Below are positions 37,901 to 50,500 of a DNA stretch of 64,000 bases, in pieces. The first letter of the stretch is position 1. Each line of letters opens with the position of its first letter. A program made the position numbers and the translations under genes. A model generated the notes under the pieces. That model worked only from the letters and a program-made list of their open reading frames with translations. It was not told the origin of the DNA and did not search any database. The stretch is from assembly GCA_030248215.1 (NCBI GenBank), contig JASANG010001517.1:31974-95973 (forward strand). Reading direction: 5' to 3'. Source of the DNA: Enoplolaimus lenunculus (lineage: Eukaryota; Nematoda; Enoplea; Enoplida; Thoracostomopsidae).

Positions 37901-40900
37901 GAACACATTTTTGCAACGCTTAGGCTTAGGCTTAGGAACACATTTTTGCAACGTTTAGGCTTAGGCTTAGGAACACATTTTTGCAACGTTTAGGCTTAGG
38001 CTTAAGAAGTCATTTCTGCAACGCTTAGGCTTAGGCTTAGGAACACATTTTTGCAACGCTTAGGCTTAGGCTTAGGAACACATTTTTGCAACGTTTAGGC
38101 TTAGGCTTAGGAACACATTTTTGCAACGCTTAGGCTTAGGCTTAGGAACACATTTTTGCAACGTTTAGGCTTAGGCTTAAGAAGTCATTTCTGCAACGCT
38201 TAGGCTTAGGCTTAGGAACACATTTTTGCAACGCTTAGGCTTAGGCTTAGGAACACATTTTTGCAACGTTTAGGCTTAGGCTTAGGAACACATTTTTGCA
38301 ACGCTTAGGCTTAGGCTTAGGAACACATTTTTGCAACGTTTAGGCTTAGGCTTAAGAAGTCATTTCTGCAACGCTTAGGCTTAGGCTTAGGAACACATTT
38401 TTGCAACGCTTAGGCTTAGGCTTAGGAACACATTTTTGCAACGCTTAGGCTTAGGCTTAGGAACACATTTTTGCAACGTTTAGGCTTAGGCTTAGGAACA
38501 CATTTTTGCAACGTTTAGGCTTAGGCTTAGGAACACAATTTTGCAACGTTTAGGCTTAGGCTTAAGAAGTCATTTCTGCAACGCTTCTGCTTAGGCTTAG
38601 GAATACGATTAATCTACTGTTACGGCATGAAAAGTAACATTGGCCAATTCCATCATTTGTACCTATGCAGCGGACCATTTTTCCACGCGGCTGCAATAGA
38701 GTAAACTTATTAAACAGCCTAATTTAATTGCCTAGGTTAAGGCGTAGTTATTGCTTATTGTTACTATTTAGGTTTAGGGATATGCTTATACTACTGTTAC
38801 AGCCGGCATGTGTTACTCGGACACAAAGGTTTCAGCATTTATCAGAGGTAATTAACATTTAGACAATTTGTAATTGTTTTGGGTTTGGGGTTTGTTGCGG
38901 GTGATTTTAGTGAAGGATAAAATGCCTAAAGTAGACGGCTTATAATTAATCGGTTACCTGGCTCTGTCAGGTACAGTTTAGGATTGACTCTGGTCAGAAC
39001 CTAATATTGCCTTTTGTACGAGATGTAGGCTTGGGGCGGTCATACGGTTGTTGTTTTTCTGTTTGAGGCACGTATTAATAAGGGTTATGCTACCATAAAC
39101 AATGTTCAAAACTATCAGGTAGCTAACGGAACACGGGTCAATTTTTTCTAGGGTCGTTAACCAGCAGCGTATGGAGGTCCATTATATCTGGCACCGAATT
39201 TGATCTTTGGTACGCAACCCGTTGCCACAACGACATCGTTGATTTACTCGTGCCCGCAGCCAAAGGGGGTACAGGGGGGCTCAGCCCTCCTGGAAAATAC
39301 AGGCCCCCTAAAAAGTTTACAACCTTGTTTGTAACTCATTGAAAACCCTTGAATGCCCCCCTCTTGAACAATTTTTAACCCCACCCCCCTAGCAAGGTGA
39401 GCTGGCTACGGGCCTGGTTTTAGTGTTGGTTACAAAAACTAGCGAGCGAAGCGAGCGAGAATCCAACGCATTTTTCAGCATACTTTAAATCCCACCACGA
39501 GACACGAAATTTTAGGGTTGCGCTATACTTTACTGAACCGGACGCCGGCGTTCGATAATTATTAAAGTTTTACAGCGCCGGTGGCGCGCGGGGAGGCATA
39601 GCGCAACCCTAACTGTTGGTGGTGGGGTTTAAAGTATGGACAGCGACACCCCTTTATTTTTCTAGGGATGTCGACTGACACTTCGACTCAAGCATAGATC
39701 AAGGGCGGAACGCTTTTCTGTGGGTCTGCAATAGAGTAAGCTTAAGCTTTAGACTAATTTTTTGTTTGGCTCAGGCTTATGCTCAGGCTTATGCTTAGGC
39801 TTAGGAATATGCTCATTGTTACGCTTAGGCTAAGGCTTAGGCTTTGAAATATGCTTATATTACTGTTCCGCCCCTGTTCTTTACATTGGCCAACATTTCT
39901 AACCCATTCGGCGCCTGCAAACCTGTTTGTTTTTATCAAAATAAACAATTTAGGGGGCACCCTTGAACGAGCCCCCAATTGCCAACCTTGAATACACAAG
40001 CAAACCGCTAATAACATTTAGGTTAATATTCAACGCCAAAAGCCTTCAAAACTAAAACCGAATTTAGAAAAGAATAAACTATTTGTAGATGCATATCAAT
40101 TTCAGTATCAGATCCCGAAAATTAAAATTGGCTGGGGTGGCAGGAAACCAACTACAAAATGATAGAAAGTTTGCTATTTAAATTAGTCAACAGTAGTATG
40201 ATTTATCAGTGTCTCCAGAAGACAAAGATATCAAATTTTCCTACAAGGGGTAGCGAACTCGATGTCCCCAGGTTATCGATTCAAAGCGGTAGTGACAATC
40301 AACCCCCGACCCCCTTTAGAGTTACGTTTGTGATTCGATTTGAATCGCTGAAAACTGTTTTGTTGCGTTTTTATTGTATTTAGTTCTAGGCCGACATTTA
40401 TAGTGAATATATTGTGTTTCACGGTAATTTTTCATCGTTTACCCCCGCAAGTGACCGTAGTATTTTGTTACGAAAGCGATTGCGGCGAGGGTGGGAGCGA
40501 ATAATACGCATGAAACAGAGAGAATTTTGAAAATCTCCACTCACGCGCATTCGCAAGGAATTTTGATGTCTTGGGTGCCGGCAGCGGAAACAGCTAAAAT
40601 ATTAAGCATTTAAAACAGAATTGTCTATTATTGTTAACGATTATTCAACAAGGGATGCAATGCCCTTAGCCGGATGATAAAAACAATTTAGACGGGAACC
40701 CACCGCTCCCGTCGCTGCTACTCTTGGTGTCCTTCGGAAAATTTCAGTAAAATATTATTTAATATTTGAATATTGTGAAGTTTCAAAATTTTTAAATTGT
40801 TGAATGGAATTTAAGTTAAGCTCAGACCAGTCAGTGGCATCCGTAAAACTATATTTGGGGGTAGTGAATAACTTTAGGGGCGCTTCTACAATTGCAATTA

Positions 40901-43900
40901 AAGATTGTTTACTTTTAGACCGAGTCCATTTGGGGAGGCACCAGCTAAGTTTGGGGGGGCGGTTATCAAATGCACCCCCCTCCCGCGTGGACATCCTTAC
41001 AGACGGTATAGACATTATGGTATGGAAATGGATTATTTTTTAATATCCGGTTTCATGCTGTGACATCGAGATTCTGTTTAATCAATAATAGCTGTCAGAG
41101 AGAAATTTGCTTGAGACCTGCTAGAAGGCGTAGGTAACCGGCCTTTATGGCGGATCTCAAATTTTCTCTTTTGGCGCAGGGTATTTTTTGTATTTTGAAA
41201 TTTTACAATTTATTTTTTTCCAAAATTCTGAGCAAATATTTTTAAAATTACGCGGCGAATCCAACCAATTTTCAACGAAAGCGAAAAATAGACAGTTTGA
41301 AACAAGAGCTTGTGTGCGGTAAACGAACTTCAATTTTAGTGAAAGAACTTAGTGTCAAATTGGCCAATGTAAAGAACCGGGGCGGAACAATATTATAAAC
41401 ATAATCCTAACCTAAGCCTAAGCGTAAGAATGAGCATATTTCTAAGCCTAAGAAAAGCCTAAGCGTAAGAATGAGCATTCTCCTAAGCCTAAGCCCAAGC
41501 CTAAGCCAAGCAAAAAATTAGTCTAAAGCTTAAGCCTACTCTATTCTGGTCCCACAGAAATCCGTTCCGCCCGTGATCTTTACATGGGCCATTTAAGATT
41601 TAATATATGTTTTGCAGGCTCGTAGGCCACCTCATCTTGGTAGAAGGCTAACATTTTTTAGTGTGGGAACAGAAAGATGTTAGACGTCTTATAATCGACA
41701 TTTAATTATTGTTGGGGGGACAAATGTTTTGGGATCAATTAAAATTTACCCCCCCCCCGTTCAACTAAGTTGGAAACTAATTAAAACCATAACGAGGGTA
41801 CGTTTAATTGCTACTATCCGAGTAAATTTATTTAATATTTTTTGTTATTTTCTTTTTCTTTTATTTTTTCTTTAAGCTCAGGGAATGGTGTACACTTACG
41901 CTAACTCCAGGTAATTTCATTAGATATTTCTTGCAAATACTTCTATGGTAAATTAATTGAAAAGTGACCAATGGCAAAGACTGTCGTGATCAAAATACAT
42001 TTGGAATAATGGACAGTTAAAGCGTTTTGAGAGCAGAAAAAACTATTGTCCAAACTCCAGTTCTCGAGTGGACTCTTTGATCCTGATCCCTTGTTCAAAT
42101 GCTGCTCCGAGAACGCTCTTACCGCTCCCCTTCCCCTTCTTTTTCCTCCCGTTCCACCCCCCCGCGCCCTCCCCCCCCCCCCTCCCTCCCTCCTCCCCCC
42201 CCCCCGACCCCCCCCCAGACGTGAACTCTTACCGCTCCGCTTACGCTTCGTGGTAACGTCCTACCGGTTCCACTGAGACCCGGTGTAACGCTTACCGCTC
42301 CGCTTACGCTTCGTGGTAACGTCCTACCGGTTCCACTCAGACCCGGTGTAACGCTTACCGCTCCGCTTACGCTTCGTGGTAACGTCCTACCGGTTCCACT
42401 CAGACCCGATGTAACGCTTATGGGAGACCATTTTATTATCACCTTTGATTCGCCCAACTCACCCTTCATATTTTTTGTGCATTTGTTTCGTATCCTAGCC
42501 ATATTTTTGAGCTAATTAACCAGAAACCACATTCAGGCCCAATAGCCAGATCACCTTGCTAGGGGAGCTAAAAAATTTTTCAGCTAAAGCATATAAGGGT
42601 TTTCTTCGACTTGCAAGTAAAGTTAAAATGTTCATGAGGAGGGGCCGCGGCAAAAATTTCTCCAGCGAATGTTGAGCCCCCCTTGTACTCTCTTGGCTAC
42701 GGGGCCCGTGTCGAGCTTTAGATGAATATAATTAGACTGTCTGTGTTGATATTTTGCCTTGCAAGTTCCACTGAATTTTAGACTGTTTTTTAACTAAATT
42801 TTGCAGCAAATTTTCTACATCACCGAGTCAGTTTGACAATTGCGCACTGGACGAGAATACAAGCTTAGGTGCTGTATAGGATAGCCGGTTTATGCGTTGT
42901 TGTTTGGGTGAGAAAATACATTTTAGATAAAACGTATATTCGGTAACTTCAAATAGTTATTAGCTATGTAATTCTAAAGACTTTAACGCTTTTTTTCGTT
43001 TCCCCAGATATTTTGAGGGTATCAAGATTATCGCCTTGCCACATTTATATGCGACCCATAGACCACGTCCTGCGTTAGGGACGCAACAGGAGCGTAAGGA
43101 CATTGATTTCGGGACCGTATAACCAAGGTACGTATCCTTAAATGTGCATAGCATCTATCATCAGTTAGTAATAGATTTTCAAACTCGCTAACTTTAGCAG
43201 TTGTTGAACTCAAAATTAATTAAACAGTAAAAACCGAATCATATACGAAAAATGTACTAAATTTTGAGCGTCAGCATGAATTGGTTCGAAAGTTACCGGT
43301 CCTATCCACCGACTGGTGATAGGTGCTACACACATTTGAGAATACGAGCCCTACGGTAAAAGAACGTTTGTTGACCTATAGGATGTTGAAGATGTTCTTA
43401 AGCCTATTAAACGGGGCTTTTTATTGTGGCTCCAGGAATTTTAGGGAAGGTTACTATGCCTTCTATTCCTGTGCACGTAAGAAGCATTTTACGCTGGGAT
43501 TAGATATGTAATTTTAGATTGTCATCTGATTCATAATACTACGTAAATGCCCACCCACCTGAAAAAATTTTTGCCCCCCATCGAAAATTTTCAACCTTGC
43601 TTACTCATTGAAAACCCTTGAATGCCCCTCCTGCAAAATTTTTAGCCCCCCCTAGCAAGGTGAGCAGGCTACGGACCTGTAAATGTTCGCCTTGGATCAT
43701 CAAATTTCATCCGTCGCATGCATATTAATGTATGGAAATTACACTGGCCGAATCCCATAGATTTAGTCCGGTGTGGGGGCCAGCACCAAAAAAGGGACAA
43801 AAATATAGCTTTTCCTATAGAATTGGCCAATGGTTGAACGAATCAAACGATGATTTTGAACCTGACAAAGATTTGTTTGGTCTTGGGTACGGTTTTGTGG

Positions 43901-44521
43901 GATCCCCGTGTGTCTCGAGGACGTACCATAGGAAACAGTTTAAGACGCTAGCGAATTCATAGGGGGGTGGAGCAGTCGTCCCCATTTGAAAAATTATTAT
44001 AAAATGACCTTAAAATTATTCTGTCTTAGAAAATTGGCACATATATAGCGTATGGTAAAAAATTGTGTTACATCACTGTTTCCGCCAGCGTCCGTTCCCC
44101 CGTCACAAATTTCTAAATTCACCGCTGGTTTTAGGCGAGAATTAAATTGCATTTGCAGTGCCTGACTGCAAAAATATTGCAGTTGCAAAGTGTAAATAAA
44201 GATACTTTGTTACAGTTGTCCTGCAATATTTTATACATCATCGTTTTGCAATTAAAAACGCATCTTATAGACCTGCATAAACGTATTTTGTATAATAATA
44301 TAGTCACGGGTCCGCAGCCAGGGAGGGAAAAGGGGGCTCAGTCAATCTGGAAGAATTTTGGCACCCCTAGAAAATGTTCAGCGTTGCTTGTAAGTCACCG
44401 GAACTCGTTGTATCTCCTCCTGGAAAATGTTTACCCTCTAGCACGGTGAGCTGGCTACTGGCGTGTGTATTCATGCATAATTATTGAATATATGCATGAA
44501 TATATGCATATATATGTAATA

Positions 44522-44573
<52 letters not shown>

Positions 44574-47500
44574 TACTGGAAGTTGGAAGGGGCACCGCGC
44601 TCCATACGTATATATTATATTCGACCCCTCTGGTCAAACGTTTTTCAACAGTAAGCTAATTTTCTGCGAGCCCGTAACCAGAGGAAGGTCTGGGGGGCTG
44701 TCACCCAGAAAACTTTTGCCACCCCCCAACTCGCCAATAAAGTTCCAGCCTCGCTTGAAAGTTATAACAACCGTTCGATATTCAAATTTTGGCAGAACAG
44801 GTTTAGAATTAGTCGCATACCCGAGTTTAGGCTTTAGGCTTAGGCTTAGGCTTTGGTTGGCAACTGGAGAAGTCACACTTTCTGTTCGTGGAGTCGATTT
44901 CTACGTTGTGTTTTGTGTGTATTTATGTTGAAATGTTTGTTTTTTTGTTTGTTATTATTTTTATTGTTTTTATTATTTTGAGTAGCGATTTGCAGACCGT
45001 ATAATTGTTTTTTTGTACAATTGATTCGTATCTGATGTTAATTTCGTTGATGTGTTTGTTTGGGTTTTTCGTAAAATTATATCTGGGAATCATATTTCAA
45101 ATGCGATTGCAGTATAATGGGTTTATGTTGAAGCCAATGGTCGCCAAAGAAGGGGCCAAAGGTCTGCGCCCCACCTGTAAATCACTAAACACAGACTAAG
45201 TGGTCCGGTGAATATTAATATATTGACCAAAATTAGTTTGTGGGACGTCACAGTAGCTTAATGATATTCCTAAGCCTAAACCTAAGCGTAAGCCCAAACT
45301 TCAGCGTAAGGATAAGCCTATAACTCTAATCCTATGCTAAAAATAGTCTAAAGCTGTGAAGCTTACTCTATCTGAGTCTCGTGGCAAACCGGAACGCCCC
45401 TCAAAGTAACATTGACCAATTTGTTTTACATAAGGTAGATTAATTTTCATACAAACTATGGAAAAATTATCGGGGTAACCACCCCGCCCCCCCAAACTAA
45501 AATGCTAGTCTCGATCTCCAGGGCAGATTGGAGGTATACGTAGACGCAGTGCCAGGCAAATAGACAACCAACAATCCTTTGTTTGATGGGGGCTAATCAG
45601 GTATCGAAACAATCGCGGAACTTCTTACAATTTTATTATGAAAAGATAAGTTTCTGGTACGAGTTTAAGAGCCAGCTCATATTACTGGACGGGGGTAGAA
45701 AATTGTTTAAAAGGAACATACAAGCGTTGGCAATGATTTACAAGCCAGTTTGAAACAGTTTCTACGAGGGCTAAAAATTGTCCAGCCAGAGCGGGAACCG
45801 TTCTTGCTGTATTCGCGGTCCTATAGCCAAGACGGCGGGCTCAGCTTTCTTCAAAAACGTTTTGGCCGCGTCTAGAAAATTTTCAACCTTACTTGTAAGT
45901 CAACGAAAACCTTTGTATGTCCCTCCGGAAAATTTTTATCTCCCACCCCCACAAGTATGGGGTGAGCTGGCTATGACCCTGCGCCTACGTCTTATGGGTT
46001 TGTAAACTATGTTCTTGCAGAAGCAAACATTTGCATAAAGGATATGTGTGGCTACATGCGGTAATCTTTAAGGTATATTATTACTCGCATAATATTGTTA
46101 TCTGTAACTGTTCCAGTTCGAAACCTTTGTTTATTTCACGGAAAATTTACGGCCCCCACATAAGGTCGGGCCCCCGCTAATTGGCGTATGAATTAGTCAA
46201 ATCAAGATAATTCGTCGCCCGGCAACTTGTCGTCCAATGATGTCCTGCAACCTATGAATAAATCTAAGCATAATCCAAAGCGTAATCTTGAGCCTAAGTC
46301 TAAGCATAATCCAAAGCGTAATCCTGAGCCAAAGTCTAAGCATAATGCAAAACGTAATCCTGAGCCTAAATCTAAGCAAAATCCAAAGCGTGATCCAAAG
46401 CGTAATCGTGAGCCTAAGCCTAAGCATAATAATAGGCGTAATCCTGAGCCAAAAGCACAATCCACAGCGTAATCCTGAGCCAAAAGCACAATCCACAGCG
46501 TAATCCTGAGCCTAAATTCGAAGCATAATGATGGGCGACGAATTGTCGATTCGATGAAATTTCTGATTACAAGTTGTCGTTCGACGAGTTGTCGGTCGAC
46601 GAATTGTCGTGATACCATTTAACATCGCCTTAATGTTTTCAGACTAGACTTCTCAGCTAAATATTTGTTTCCGACCCGTAGCCTGAGGGGGGGCGGGGGG
46701 CTACAGGACTCGACCTCCTAGGCAAAAGATTAGCTCAAAGAAAACTTTTGGTTCTGGTTTGGCAAAAGTCGTCCTAGTATACACCCAATGTCCCGGCGTT
46801 GTTTGATATGGGGTCTACATGAGCCGTTTTAAATGTTTCCACCCTAAGTGGTACGTTTTAATTAATTTTAAGGAATGCGCCTATTTTGTTTTGATATTTT
46901 CAACAGTAATTCTGTGACCAAATAGCTGTCTATGTGCTTGCTAAAAGCGGTCGTGGCTTTTAGTCCGCATAATTTGGGTCTTTGTTAACGGTTGACATTC
47001 AAATTTGACCGGCCAAACCTATTTTGTGACATTTAAGTTCATTGTTTGTCTTTCGAAGCTTCGAAAACTCTTATATGCCCCTCCTGAAAAATTGTTAGCA
47101 TCCGCTAGTAAGGTTGAATTCAGTACAGGATTGTGGGGCGCAACGAAATATGTTCCCACCCGATCTGACCCGCAGCTAAACGGAAGTTGCTGGCCGGAAA
47201 TGGGTACCGCCCTACCCCGTAGAAACCCTACAAACAGCTTCGCCGCCGGCCCAAAATATTTTCAACTCATTAAAAACAATTCTGTGTTAAAATAATTTTC
47301 CATGCTCCGTTCCTGGGGCAAGGGAGGTGATAAGGGGGTCGATGGGGCGCGCACTCAACCCCCCCCATTGATCTGAACCGACAAATTTTTTTCACCTAAT
47401 TTGTAAACTTCGGTCGGTGTCCTGAAAAAATGGTCAAAAAATTGGGCTTCGCGCATATTAACTAAGCACCATTTATGGATGCATTTTTAGCGTGTAATCA

Positions 47501-50500
47501 ACTAGATTTCAAACATACCCCTGTCAAAAATTTAGGTTAACCGCAGGTTTTTTCGGCTACTTTTTCAGTAATCCCCAAGTCGACGTTTGTCCGAAGATAA
47601 TTGGACTTCCCTGGTCATTAGACGACCAAATTTGAATTTTTGGAAAATTTGATTTTTAAGGTCCCAAGGACCATCAGGGTACCTGCTAATAATATTCAAA
47701 AATTTTTGTTAAATACGCAAATTATATGTACCATTTGACGCAGCCTGCAGAGCTGAGTCCAATTTTGTGTTAAATTTTCCGTAATCAAACATCAGGTTAA
47801 CGAGTTATGGTTAAATAACTGATTTGGCGCCGTCCCAAATCGTTGGCAGCGTGCTAAATCAGTTACTTAACCGTACCTCGTAAGCCAAACGGTTGATTGC
47901 AAAAAATTTACAACAGTTGGACTCAGATTCACAAGCTGCATCGAATGTAACTAACAAAATAAATTTTGGGTGCCAAGAGGGGATCTTGAGACCTTACAAA
48001 ATCAAATTTTTCAACAAAAAGTCAACTTTGGGCGTGAAATAACCAGGAGATGTCATCAAAAGCTCAAATATGCAAGAAGTCTAGAAAAATTCGATTTTTA
48101 AGGTCCCAAAAAATTTCCATTTTGGGGGGAATGCGGGCTGTGAGGGGATAACTGGGCATGCGCCCTGCTTAGGTTATTCATATCACCACCCCCAGCTGTG
48201 GGAATGTTCTTGACTGAGAATTCCTGACCGGGGGTGGGTTGCACATGCCCCCTTTATTCTACGGTAAAGCAGCTGTCACGTGAGAGGATTTAGCTGCTCG
48301 TGTCGGAAACATTAAAAGAAATATATACATATATTGATATATACATATATATATTATGTTTTTTTTGTATTTTTAATAGTGTTTGTTTGTTATATGCGTA
48401 AAAGATTAGCGTTTTAACATTTCCACAGCTAAATTTTAGCAAAAGATTAAAAAATAGTTGCATAGCTTACGTTTAACTTTCGCATAGGACGTACGTTCGG
48501 GTCGATTCGGAGGAAACGCCGAGGGTGCCAACCGTGCAAATTTTTCCTTTTTTGTCAATACACTGTAGATTTCAGTGAGTTGATTTTAACTCAGAATGTG
48601 TTGAATCCCCGCAGAGGTCTGAGCTGTGAATTAGGCATTGTAGAACTCAGAATTATGAATTTATTAAACTCATTGTGTGTTAATCAACTCACCAGGAATA
48701 AATCAACTGAGAGTGATTTAATGTTTACTGTTATTAACTCAGCAATAACCAGAAATAACTAATTCTCTGTGTGAGTTGATTAATCAACTCACCGGAATGT
48801 AAAATAATGCGTAGCCTCGAGTCAGAAATCTTCAGGATTCGGCAAAGGTTGTGGGATCTGGCTGCCCCGCCACTGGTCGTGGGATCCATCGCTGTGCCAC
48901 TGGTCGCGGGGCCTGTCGCCCCGCCACTGGTCGTGGGATGTGTCACCCAGCCACTGTGATCATAGGATCTACAGCCCCGCGCCCTACGCCTCTAATAGCT
49001 CAACATGCCGTTTGGCTGCGGACCCGGGACTGCGCCCTGTAGGCAAAGGCGATGTGTGTATTCCGGGAGGATACCAGATCCCTGATTTTTGGTTGTTGGG
49101 TTCGTCGTCACCGGCACAAAATGTGCTGATGAAGTTACGTAAGTATTATTCTGACCCGTTTCACAACTGCGGCATTCGATAATCCTGAGAGTACAGCCGT
49201 TTTCACACGTACAAGTTTTTGCTGCGAGAACTGATTATTCACACATGTGAACTAAATTCCTAACTGTGATTTTTAACGATTTATTTGGCATCTGCAAATT
49301 TTTCGAACGGAATTTTGGACAAAACTTGCAAATGCCTGTTGCATCTGCAAGTTCTCGCAGCAAAATCTTGCACGTGTGAATACGGCTTCAGCTGCACCCA
49401 TCAAATTCAGAATGGCGATGATAAATATTAATGTAATAAATGCAGTTAAAAAGTTTCTGTTACGTTTTATCTTGTCTTGCGTTTTAAGTTACATTTGAAT
49501 ATTTTTAAGTATTTTTACGTAACATAACAGGGCATAGGGGTAGGAGCCAGATTTTTTTGGGGGGTAACGGTCTATAAATACTTTGACGGGGGGTAACGTT
49601 TCTTGTATTGCAAACTGCAGCAGTATCTAAACACCCCTGTACAAAAATATTAATAGAAGATGATCCCTTGATCGCTGCGTAGCTTATACCATTGTACCAG
49701 CGTCGCTGAAATGGGGTCTCCAGGCGACGCCATCAAACAGGGATCAAACCCAAAATTTTGTTATAAAATCTGGTACTCAAATAGCGTCTGGCGTCTCGCT
49801 CTTGAGCTATTTTCACTATCATTTATTGACCCAATATTACTTTAAGGGGCGTAACAGTAGATTTAACGTATTCCTAAGCCTATGTCTAAGCGTTGCAAAA
49901 ATGTGTTCCTAAGTCTAAGCCTAAGCGTTGCAAAAAATGTGTTCCTAAGTCTAAGCCTAAGCGTTGCAAAAAATGTGTTCCTAAGCCTGTTAGCCTAAGC
50001 GTTGCAAAAATGTATTCCTAAGCCTAAGCCTAAGCGTTGCAAAATGTGTTCTTAAGCCTAAGCCTAAGCACAAAAAATGTAAGCTAGAACCTAAACCTAC
50101 TCTAATATGGACCTACCAGAAACCTGGACGCCCCTTAAAGTAACATGGGCCATTTATTTCATGCCCCCCACCCCCTATCAGAAATTTCTGAATCTACCAC
50201 TGAGCGTCACAAAGCATTGTTATGCAAACGTTAACGCAAAAAAACAACTGCAAAATTGCAGTGTAAAGTTATCTTGCAAGCTTTTGTGTGTGACTAAAGG
50301 TTTTAGCGTTTTAAACGCACAAATTTTTCACTGTTCAATCGCCTTTGTTTGCCTGACATTTTTAGTATTTTCGAGTCGTTTTTAGGTTTGGTTGACGGTT
50401 TTGGCGTTTGTATATTTCCCCTGCCAGTGGCGGATCCAGGATCTCAAAATGGGGGGGCCAAAATTTCACAGGTAATAAATTTATTTTTGACCCATACTGT

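Noticed and set aside
37505-38605. Regular ~35-bp repeats suggestive of a CRISPR array
   Set aside because: The whole unit repeats with no variable spacers, it lies between transposon ends, and the genome is eukaryotic.
37505-38605. True interstitial telomere or chromosome end
   Set aside because: TTAGGC runs are only three units long between AACACATTTTTGCAACG spacers, and they sit inside a MITE.
42119-42502. 127-codon open frame on the - strand
   Set aside because: Arises from the 63-bp minisatellite and the G-rich strand of the C tract.
43732-43962. 76-codon open frame with protein-like composition
   Set aside because: No recognised domain, no convincing splice sites tied to a gene, and it lies within the glypican intron; not enough support.
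46197-46618. Overlapping open frames of 99-138 codons on both strands
   Set aside because: Produced by the ~36-bp tandem array in a MITE; simple-repeat peptides.
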